In this document: one piece after another, positions 1-5,661 of the stretch
Numbering within the stretch: position 1 is the first letter of the stretch
Layout of the letters: each line of letters opens with the position of its first letter
Source of the DNA: CAINVV01 sp037140615
GTDB lineage: Bacteria > Bacteroidota > Bacteroidia > Bacteroidales > Prolixibacteraceae
Length of the DNA stretch: 11,864 nt
NCBI GenBank assembly: GCA_037140615.1
Contig: JBAXED010000120.1
Span: forward strand, 1 to 11,864
Direction: 5' to 3'
Notes under the pieces: model-generated
The model's input: only the letters and a program-made list of their open reading frames with translations
Told to the model about the DNA's origin: nothing
Databases searched by the model: none
Program-made: the position numbers and the translations under genes

Positions 1-738
1 CAAACGTCTGTAATCGATATCAATCCGGTAATCATCTGTCCTGCCGTAAGTGTGTCTCATCCAACGATATCCTGCACTAAATGTCAAGGCAAAATTCTCA
101 TTGATTGGTGTTTGAATGCCTATTGCCGGACTGATCAGAAATCCGCCGTGCGCGGAAATCGGATCAGTGTTATACGAAGGTACAGGTCCGGGCCAGATCA
201 TTGGGCTAACACGAATATCGTCAATGGCATAAATCGTCTGCGAATAAGATCCGCCCAAAGCGATGGAATAACCTGCCTGCAGGGAAATAAATGGCAACGG
301 ACGCTTGTTTTGGAAATAGTATCTGAAGTCAGCCACAACCGGGAGATAGGTCTCATTGGAAAGTTCAAGGCCCACGCCAATGCCGGTTGAAAATCCTTTG
401 GCAAAATACCAGCTGTTGATATTGGTTAGTGTAAAAGGTGCCCTGGTGGCATTGGAAGAGTTCCCGGCGAGGACCCCGATTTCAGTGAGGTTAAAATATC
501 CCTGTCTGAAAGGAATAACTGCCGGGGAAGGCCTCGTGATGCTATCGATCTCATCATTTTTGAAGACCCAGACATTGTTGTCTTTGGTCTTTAGTTTGAT
601 CTGCTTACCAGGATCCTGAAACACAATAATCCCCTTTATGACGCTTCCATTTTTGAGATAGACCACATCTTTTTTTCCCCTTTGAGCGGAAAGTGTCAGG
701 CTGAATAATACAGCTAAAAGCAATAAGTATATTCTCAT
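1..738 (-). CDS. Outer-membrane beta-barrel-type protein, C-terminus cut by window edge
   Basis: The frame is open from the ATG at 738 to base 1 (246 codons), so the C-terminus lies outside the window. Residues 1-18 form a signal peptide (MRIYLLLLAVLFSLTLSA, then Q). Next comes a small domain (DVVYLKNGSVIKGIIVFQ to about residue 55, ending VFKNDEIDSI) of a kind common at the N-terminus of Bacteroidetes exported proteins. After it are alternating short beta-strands with glycine and aromatic residues (GIGVGLELS, FISLQAGYSIALGG, GFLISPAIGIQ, FALTFSAGYRW), as in an outer-membrane barrel. The ATG is 2 bp downstream of the serpin stop codon, so it is very likely co-transcribed with the serpin and upstream lipoprotein. 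The exact function is unknown. Export and the barrel fold are inferred from sequence pattern. Confidence 0.8.
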   Translation of the reverse strand, partial: MRIYLLLLAVLFSLTLSAQRGKKDVVYLKNGSVIKGIIVFQDPGKQIKLKTKDNNVWVFKNDEIDSITRPSPAVIPFRQGYFNLTEIGVLAGNSSNATRAPFTLTNINSWYFAKGFSTGIGVGLELSNETYLPVVADFRYYFQNKRPLPFISLQAGYSIALGGSYSQTIYAIDDIRVSPMIWPGPVPSYNTDPISAHGGFLISPAIGIQTPINENFALTFSAGYRWMRHTYGRTDDYRIDIDYRRL

Positions 739-740
739 AA

Positions 741-1973
741 TTAATTAGTTAAAAGCGGATTTTCAACTTTACCGGCAAAAAGAATGGCACCTGTATCCTC
801 TTCCATGATGAAAAACAGGAAGGGCCGTGTAGCATAGAAAGCAGGAGGATCAACCGGCATGCTGGTGGTTCCTACGCCAACAGAGGTAACAGCCGCAGCT
901 TCAGTGCCGGATTCGGAGACATCGATGAAAGTCTTGTGAATGACCTTTGTGATGTAAAGTTGATTTTGCGCATTGATGCCTGAAAAGTCGGCTTTGTTGG
1001 GGTCGAAAGCAACAGCCATCCCCAGTGAGGAGAGAATGTCGTTGAGGGTGATATCCCACGAAAATTTCCATTTGGGGATCCAGACCGGGACTTTCGTCTT
1101 GACTTTGAGTGCAGTATTCAGGGTACTCCATTGGTCCGAATTCAGTGATGCGGCCAATTTGTCGGGTGTGGTTCCTGCATCGGGAAGCAGCAGAATCATT
1201 TGAAACTTATCTGCGCCATAAGGCATTTTTAAGGCCTTGTACCCCTGCTGAACGGAGTAGCCAAAACTTTGCTCCATTTTCATCATGGGTACCGAAACAA
1301 GTTTTTTGTCGGTGCAGGTAAACTGCTCGTTGACTGTTTTGGAGGTTTCGAACTGGTATTTCCATTTGCCGTTGAAATAGATGGCATTAATCAGAAACAT
1401 GATCTCGTTGCTGGCGATGCTGGTCAAAATGGTTGGGATCTTTCCGTTGGTCTTGTCGCTCACCCAATTGTTGATGGTGGAGACCGCTGCCGGATTGAAA
1501 TCCAGTTTCGAAACCTGAGCGCTGTAATAGGTTTGGTTGGTGGTAATAAATGGATCCAGTACCGCAAAACCATTCTTGATCCAGATGGAGTTGGCGATGT
1601 TCATCACCACATTCGGATCGGATTTTTGTAAAGCGGTAGCCAAATCAAGATTGATTTTATTGATCTCATCTTTTGTGAGTCCGTCGAGGCCGAGGGTCTT
1701 CTGAATGCCAGCAAGAGTTGTTCCTGATGCACCGTTAAGGGTCATCGAAAGTGCCGTTGTAACACTCAAGGGAGAAACCATCCTGTTTTGGAGGGTTCCG
1801 TCCAGGCTCTTGCTGAGTAATGAGAAACTGAATGTATTGCTGGCACTGACCAATTTCAGCGACTTGTCGTTCATGACGATTTTTTCCCCTTCAGGTGAAG
1901 GTATTGTCTCCTTTGTACAACCTACTGTGAAGCAGGCAAACAAAAGAACCACCACAGAAATTTTTTTAATCAT
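741..1973 (-). CDS. Serpin-family serine protease inhibitor, lipoprotein
   Basis: A full-length serpin of 410 aa. I chose the ATG at 1973 over an in-frame GTG at 1982, because it gives a compact lipoprotein signal ending FTVG-C with the lipidated Cys at about residue 19. Serpin landmarks in order are VSPLSVTTALSM (about 66-77), the NAIYFNGKWKYQF strand (about 196-208), VPMMKM, DFSGI (about 329-333) and the reactive-centre loop from about 354. The loop starts ESGTEAAAV, so P17 Glu, P15 Gly, P14 Thr and the alanine run at P12-P10 match the hinge of inhibitory serpins. The distal ATRPFLFFI strand is also intact. The loop is about three residues longer than in alpha-1-antitrypsin, so P1 cannot be fixed; Thr, Ser or Met near TTSM are candidates. 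By family knowledge it traps serine (or cysteine) proteases covalently. The lipid anchor suggests action in the periplasm or at the cell surface. It lies 18 bp after the lipoprotein gene and 2 bp before the OMP gene. Confidence 0.93.
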   Translation of the reverse strand: MIKKISVVVLLFACFTVGCTKETIPSPEGEKIVMNDKSLKLVSASNTFSFSLLSKSLDGTLQNRMVSPLSVTTALSMTLNGASGTTLAGIQKTLGLDGLTKDEINKINLDLATALQKSDPNVVMNIANSIWIKNGFAVLDPFITTNQTYYSAQVSKLDFNPAAVSTINNWVSDKTNGKIPTILTSIASNEIMFLINAIYFNGKWKYQFETSKTVNEQFTCTDKKLVSVPMMKMEQSFGYSVQQGYKALKMPYGADKFQMILLLPDAGTTPDKLAASLNSDQWSTLNTALKVKTKVPVWIPKWKFSWDITLNDILSSLGMAVAFDPNKADFSGINAQNQLYITKVIHKTFIDVSESGTEAAAVTSVGVGTTSMPVDPPAFYATRPFLFFIMEEDTGAILFAGKVENPLLTN

Positions 1974-1991
1974 ATTTTTCACATTTCCACA

Positions 1992-2510
1992 TTATTTAAT
2001 TTTCTCCATCCAATCAACAATCGCTCCGGCATTCGGTGCCAGGTTCTCCTGAGACCAGTCTCCGGTCATGTTCAAAATGATCCGCTTGTAACGATTGCCG
2101 TTGAAGTCGTAAAGAAAGATGGCGTAAAAGCGTTCTCCGGCATCGGCCATTGTGTTCTTTGGCTTCGACATTGGTCCGTTCGCGCAATTAAGTGCTTTCG
2201 CCGAATAATTGGTAAAATCACTTACTGAAACTTTAGCCATCACAGAGTCGCAGGCAGCCATATTTTTCTGCATGTCCGAAGCTGAGACATATCCCAGCGA
2301 ATCAGGGAATACCCACTTTGCACTTTTTTGAAATCTTTTGACCTGGCCAGTATTGTCCAGCATCCATCCATTGTGGTTGTAGCCCCAGGCATAGTTAGTA
2401 TACTCAGACTGGAAAATCAGAGTACTCTTATCCTCCGACACGATATCATTTGGCACGAGACATCCTGATAAGGTGGTTAGCAAAACTATCCCGAGAACAA
2501 GGTTCTTCAT
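1992..2510 (-). CDS. Small lipoprotein of unknown function
   Basis: 172 aa from the ATG at 2510. An in-frame upstream TTG (2579) is rejected because the extension is not signal-like and would overlap the proposed promoter. Residues 1-17 form a lipoprotein signal (MKNLVLGIVLLTTLSGC) with lipobox LSGC. The mature part has many Trp/Tyr and Asn residues (YTNYAWGYNHNGWMLDN, about 38-54), two cysteines (C88 and C110, which could form a disulfide), and a C-terminal segment around NMTGDWSQ followed by DWMEKI. I do not recognise the family. The pattern of a DUF-like exported protein measuring or binding something in the periplasm cannot be taken further. It is the first gene of a tight three-gene set (lipoprotein, serpin, OMP) and starts 24 nt after the putative ECF promoter motif at 2535-2565, so co-regulation with the serpin is likely. 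Confidence 0.8.
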   Translation of the reverse strand: MKNLVLGIVLLTTLSGCLVPNDIVSEDKSTLIFQSEYTNYAWGYNHNGWMLDNTGQVKRFQKSAKWVFPDSLGYVSASDMQKNMAACDSVMAKVSVSDFTNYSAKALNCANGPMSKPKNTMADAGERFYAIFLYDFNGNRYKRIILNMTGDWSQENLAPNAGAIVDWMEKIK

Positions 2511-2534
2511 CGAACAATCTTTTTTGTTTTTAAT

Positions 2535-2565
2535 CAATACGAAATTTGAGGAGCGAAACGCTACA
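2535..2565 (-). promoter_or_regulatory. Putative ECF sigma promoter of the lipoprotein-serpin-OMP operon
   Basis: Read on the minus strand, this stretch contains TGTAGCGTTTC, then CCTC 3 nt later, then TCGTATTG 5 nt after that. The same blocks with the same spacing lie upstream of the ECF sigma gene (4589-4619), with 24 of 31 positions identical. The downstream CGTA-containing block resembles ECF -10 elements and the upstream GTAGCGTTTC block would be the -35 side. The lipoprotein ATG follows 24 nt after the motif. The identity is seen directly; the promoter role and its recognition by the neighbouring sigma factor are inferred. Confidence 0.65.
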
Positions 2566-2587
2566 AATTTTTTACACAAAATTTGTA
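2562..2587. repeat. Perfect 10-bp inverted repeat abutting the ECF-type promoter
   Basis: TACAAATTTT (2562-2571), a 6-nt spacer, then AAAATTTGTA (2578-2587). The right end on the minus strand overlaps the first bases of the putative -35 block. It is purely A/T apart from one G/C pair per arm, so it would be a weak RNA hairpin. An operator or AT-rich upstream element is more likely than a terminator, though a terminator for the gene ending at 2631 is not excluded. Confidence 0.5.
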
Positions 2588-2630
2588 CCAGTTTTTATGA
2601 TCTCAGAAAATGTGCAAGATCCCTTTCGTG

Positions 2631-3941
2631 TCAGAATGAAATCTTAAAATTAATTCCGGAAGTGGTGTGGTTCAAGCTTCCCGGCGACTGACCTGAAGTT
2701 GGAATTTTTGTGTACGGTTCGAGATGAATGAAGAATCTCTCAGTTATCTTTCTTTCAAACCCCACCATGATATTGATCCGACCCCCAAGATCGAATGTTT
2801 GGTTCGGAGTAACTGTACTCTGAGTCACAAATACCTGGTTAACAACACTATATGTTTTTGAGACATCCCCGGTAACCACAGATGATGATGGAACCAGCAG
2901 TTGCGTATAGTTCGTATTTTTGTTTTCCTGCCTAAGATAAACCAACGAAGACAAACCTGCCGAAACATAATACGAATGGGATTTTTCAGAAACGATTGTC
3001 CAGGTAAGGTTTACCGGAACATCCAGATTGATTAGTTTGGTTCTGGTTTGATTCAGCGGGGCGGTTGATGAACCAAGCGCGGATGAGGAAGCCGCACCTT
3101 GAAATTCGTTCAAAACGCTTTGGTTCTCAACTTGTAACCCGGTTGATAGCTGGAATTTCGAAAACAGCGGAATGTCGGCACTTAGGCCTCCCATGTAATT
3201 TATCGAACCCGACGAACGGGAAGTGTTAAGGCTAGGGGAGAAGTTGACCCCAAACCGCACTTTTCTTTTGGTGGCAGCCGCAAAAGTTTGATCCTCTTTT
3301 TTGGGACTAGCGTGCTGAAAAGCTTTGAGTGCCTCGGTTTTAATCGTATCCTTTATGCCAGAAATTGTATCTTTTCTGCCAGCTGTTTGTTGAGAAGCAA
3401 TGGTTTTCGAAGGCTCAGGAATCTTTTGTGCGGAGTCAGCTGCCACACTCAATGCCACCGGATGACCTGCAACAGTATATTTTTCAACCTTGACTGATTT
3501 TTTTTTCTGACCGGCTTCTGCAATAAATTCTTTTACGCGGATCGGCTCTTTTCCGATTTCCGTTTCTTTTTTAGCAGATATTTCCGTGGCCGCATATTTG
3601 GATGGCTGAATGTTGGAAAGAATGGCCGCAGTTAAAGGAGCATTTTTCGCAACAGCGGTTTTTTCAGGTACTACATTTTCCTTTGAAACCTTCTCGGATT
3701 GTTGGGCAACTGAGATAAATTTTTCCGGTTTCTCAGAATGGAAATAGTTCAGTCCGACGAACCCAACCAGCAGGCAAGCGGCAATGCCGGAGGCAATCCG
3801 CAGATAAAGCCTTCTTCTGCCAGCCGCTCTCTTTCGCACAAATCCCTCCCAGGAGCCCGGGATATACGCCTCTTCGTAATTCTCCAGGGATTGCTTTATC
3901 TGCGCAAAGATTTCGCTTTCGGTTGTATTCTTCTTTTTCAT
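2631..3941 (-). CDS. Single-pass inner-membrane protein with C-terminal outer-membrane beta-barrel; putative partner of the ECF sigma factor
   Basis: 436 aa. Residues 1-45 are a charged, presumably cytosolic segment (IKQSLENYEEAYIPGSWEGF, then RKRAAGRRRL). Residues about 46-66 are one hydrophobic helix (YLRIASGIAACLLVGFVGLNY). Residues about 68-225 are a long Lys/Ala/Pro/Thr-rich low-complexity linker. From about 226 (KRKVRFGVNFSPSL) there are repeated amphipathic strands ending in a terminal Phe (NFKISF), the usual C-terminal signal of BAM-assembled barrels. Its ATG overlaps the sigma stop codon (ATGA), so the two are translationally coupled. Such tandem placement is typical of anti-sigma factors in Bacteroidetes, but the N-terminus shows neither an obvious FecR domain nor a zinc HxxxCxxC motif. 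The inferred role is a regulator that tethers inner and outer membranes and holds the sigma factor until the envelope is disturbed. It could also be an effector. Confidence 0.85.
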   Translation of the reverse strand: MKKKNTTESEIFAQIKQSLENYEEAYIPGSWEGFVRKRAAGRRRLYLRIASGIAACLLVGFVGLNYFHSEKPEKFISVAQQSEKVSKENVVPEKTAVAKNAPLTAAILSNIQPSKYAATEISAKKETEIGKEPIRVKEFIAEAGQKKKSVKVEKYTVAGHPVALSVAADSAQKIPEPSKTIASQQTAGRKDTISGIKDTIKTEALKAFQHASPKKEDQTFAAATKRKVRFGVNFSPSLNTSRSSGSINYMGGLSADIPLFSKFQLSTGLQVENQSVLNEFQGAASSSALGSSTAPLNQTRTKLINLDVPVNLTWTIVSEKSHSYYVSAGLSSLVYLRQENKNTNYTQLLVPSSSVVTGDVSKTYSVVNQVFVTQSTVTPNQTFDLGGRINIMVGFERKITERFFIHLEPYTKIPTSGQSPGSLNHTTSGINFKISF

Positions 3942-4489
3942 TCCTTTAAATAATTAACCGGAAACAATTCCCTTAGTTGTTGTTTTGCCCGCGTCAAATA
4001 GACCCTCGATGAACTTATCGGAATACCAAGCTGTCCGGCGATCTCATCATGACTGTATCCTTCAATTTCGTACAGGCAGAATACTGTTTTGTGGAGATGA
4101 GGCAACTGGTTCAAAATTCCAATGATATCCTGAGTAGCCAATTGGCTTAAGGCACCCGGCGTTTCATCTGCTACCGTGGATTTCTCTGCCTCAACGAACC
4201 GGTGATCTTTGTTATTTCGTCTGATGGCATCGATCGAAGTATTGATCAAAATCTTTCGCAACCATCCCTGAAATGGTTTGGATGGGTCATAATGTCCAAT
4301 TTTGGAAAATACTTTCATAAAACTATCGTCAACAACCTCAAGTGCCTCACTGCGATTGTTGTTATACATCATCGCAACACTTAGGGCATAGCCAAAGAAT
4401 TTTTTGTACAGGAGTTCCTGGTATTTCTCATTCTTGTGGATGCATCCCTGAATGATAAATTCTATGTTCTCCTCTTTACGACTTTCCAA
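3938..4489 (-). CDS. ECF-type RNA polymerase sigma factor (sigma-70 family), TTG start
   Basis: 183 aa. Sigma region 2 spans about residues 25-91 (LLYKKFFGYALSVAM, EVVDDSFMKVFSKI, FQGWLRKILINTSIDAIRR). Sigma region 4 spans about 124-176 (LNQLPHLHKTVFCLYEIEGY, SHDEIAGQLGI, then SSRVYLTRAKQQLREL as recognition helix). There is no region 3 and no sigma-1.1, as in the ECF group. No in-frame ATG exists before residue 40, which would cut into region 2. An in-frame stop lies at 4520-4522, so the start is TTG at 4489 or a rarer codon just upstream. It is followed by the membrane/barrel gene with ATGA overlap. A copy of the putative ECF promoter lies 99 nt upstream, which argues for autoregulation. 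Confidence 0.92.
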   Translation of the reverse strand: MESRKEENIEFIIQGCIHKNEKYQELLYKKFFGYALSVAMMYNNNRSEALEVVDDSFMKVFSKIGHYDPSKPFQGWLRKILINTSIDAIRRNNKDHRFVEAEKSTVADETPGALSQLATQDIIGILNQLPHLHKTVFCLYEIEGYSHDEIAGQLGIPISSSRVYLTRAKQQLRELFPVNYLKE

Positions 4490-4496
4490 AATGCAT
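4476..4496 (-). other. Six-codon ORF overlapping the sigma start in another frame
   Basis: ATG at 4496, six codons (M H F G K S), stop at 4476-4478. It spans the TTG start of the sigma gene in a different frame. Ribosomes initiating at this ATG would terminate 13 nt inside the sigma gene. It may be chance, or it may couple or dampen sigma translation. Confidence 0.25.
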
Positions 4497-4524
4497 TTTA
4501 ATTGATGAATTCTCCCGGCTTAAA

Positions 4525-4560
4525 TTACTCAATTACCATGATATTGAATATCGTCTTCAT
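4525..4560 (-). other. Possible 11-codon leader ORF upstream of the sigma gene
   Basis: ATG at 4560 encodes MKTIFNIMVIE followed by TAA. It starts 28 nt after the putative ECF promoter motif, a distance close to the 24 nt seen for the real lipoprotein gene with the same motif. It lies in the long leader before the TTG-started sigma gene. Translation is unproven. Confidence 0.25.
4540..4552. repeat. Short palindrome in the sigma leader
   Basis: GATATT-G-AATATC is a perfect 6-bp inverted repeat around one base, inside the leader between the putative promoter and the sigma start. It could be an operator half-site pair, but a 13-bp AT-rich palindrome can also occur by chance. Confidence 0.25.
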
Positions 4561-4588
4561 GCGTTTATATCAATATTTGTTCTGGTGA

Positions 4589-4619
4589 CAATACGATAGC
4601 CGAGGTATGAAACGCTACA
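4589..4619 (-). promoter_or_regulatory. Putative autoregulated ECF promoter of the sigma operon
   Basis: On the minus strand the blocks are TGTAGCGTTTC, CCTC and TCGTATTG, with the same spacing as the copy at 2535-2565. The motif begins about 10 nt after the SDR stop codon at 4630, and no clear terminator separates them. The sigma gene may therefore be transcribed both by read-through from dnaG-SDR and from this site. Sigma autoregulation through a shared promoter is common in ECF systems; here it is inferred from the two matching copies only. Confidence 0.65.
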
Positions 4620-4629
4620 CGCAGGAGAA

Positions 4630-5652
4630 TTATTTATGCTCCTCAAGGAATATCTTCCCAATATCCTGAATCGTTTTGGCGATGGGAGTATAGCCAAAAT
4701 CGATCGTTCTGGTGATTTTTGATCCGTCGTATTTGGAATGTTTTCCGGCACTTCGGGCAGTTTCTTTGGTCAGGGCAGGATCTTTGCGGGTTATCAGGGA
4801 AACAAGCAGGGAAGCTCTCCAGCCAAGTTGCAGAAGAATCCGGTTGGCCCGGATGGTTGGCTTTTGTTGGTTCAAAGCTACCGCGATGCCATCAAATACT
4901 TCACGGAAGGTGAGGTTCTCTCCTGAAATAACATAACGCTGGTTTTTGATTGACTCCCAATTTTCCGATTGCAACAGTCCGATGATGGCTAGTGATACAT
5001 CCCTGACATCCACGAATCCGGTGCTGCCATCTGTGTAAAATTTCATGCCTTTGGCAATGGTTTGAAAGAAGCGCGGCGAGCCGCTTTCCCATTTCCCCGG
5101 ACCAAGAATCACCGAAGGATTGACAATGACAGCCTGCAATTCCTCTTCAATCCCACGCCAGACTTCCATTTCGGATTGAAATTTGCTTTCGGAATAGGCC
5201 GATCGCCGGCTGTCGTTTTTCCACGATAAATCTTCGTTAACGGGAATCCCGAAATCCTGGTTTCCCAATGCCGAAACAGAACTTACCTGACAAAAGCGCT
5301 GAATATTGAGCTCCAAAGCCAGATCAACCAGGTTGGCCGTTCCTTCTACGTTTTCGTGCAACATTGTCTCCCGGTCGCGCGGATCGAAGGAGACCTTTGC
5401 CGCGGCATGAATGATAGTATCCGCTCCTTTAATGGCTTCGCGCAAGGAGTTTTTGTCCATCAGATCACCTTCCACCCATTCGATTTGAGCGAAGAGTTTG
5501 TCGGCATCTGCAGTGTACCAGTAGAAGATTTTTTTTACGGCAGGCAGATCCGAATTTTTGCGTTTCAGGGCTCGGACTGGGATACCGCTTTTCGTTAAAT
5601 CAAGAAGCAGATGTGCTCCAAGCATGCCAGTGCCTCCGGTGAGAAATATCAT
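4630..5652 (-). CDS. NAD(P)-dependent epimerase/dehydratase or reductase, extended SDR family
   Basis: 340 aa. The N-terminal Rossmann nucleotide-binding motif is TGGTGMLG (5-12). EGDLMD (61-66), HAAA (82-85) and NVEGT (101-105) follow the extended-SDR pattern. SSVSALG (124-130) supplies the catalytic Ser region, and Y153-SES-K157 is the YxxxK active site. NPSVILGPG (178-186) is the substrate-side motif typical of dihydroflavonol-4-reductase-like and sugar-epimerase-like members. All catalytic residues look intact. The substrate cannot be read from sequence. It starts 9 bp after the dnaG stop codon and is probably co-transcribed with it; that linkage gives no clear functional hint. Confidence 0.92.
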   Translation of the reverse strand: MIFLTGGTGMLGAHLLLDLTKSGIPVRALKRKNSDLPAVKKIFYWYTADADKLFAQIEWVEGDLMDKNSLREAIKGADTIIHAAAKVSFDPRDRETMLHENVEGTANLVDLALELNIQRFCQVSSVSALGNQDFGIPVNEDLSWKNDSRRSAYSESKFQSEMEVWRGIEEELQAVIVNPSVILGPGKWESGSPRFFQTIAKGMKFYTDGSTGFVDVRDVSLAIIGLLQSENWESIKNQRYVISGENLTFREVFDGIAVALNQQKPTIRANRILLQLGWRASLLVSLITRKDPALTKETARSAGKHSKYDGSKITRTIDFGYTPIAKTIQDIGKIFLEEHK

Positions 5653-5661
5653 CTGTGGGGT

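Noticed and set aside
1269..1631. 120-codon open frame on the plus strand inside the serpin gene
   Set aside because: It is the antisense shadow of conserved serpin core sequence with no recognisable domain.
1974..1982. GTG start of the serpin at 1982
   Set aside because: The ATG at 1973 is only three codons downstream and gives a normal lipoprotein signal.
2511..2579. N-terminal extension of the lipoprotein gene to an in-frame TTG at 2579
   Set aside because: The added 23 residues hide the lipoprotein signal and would be encoded by the putative promoter motif; the ATG at 2510 gives a classical lipobox protein.
4557..4751. 64-codon minus-strand frame overlapping the end of the SDR gene
   Set aside because: It is an alternative-frame shadow of the SDR C-terminus with no supporting motif.
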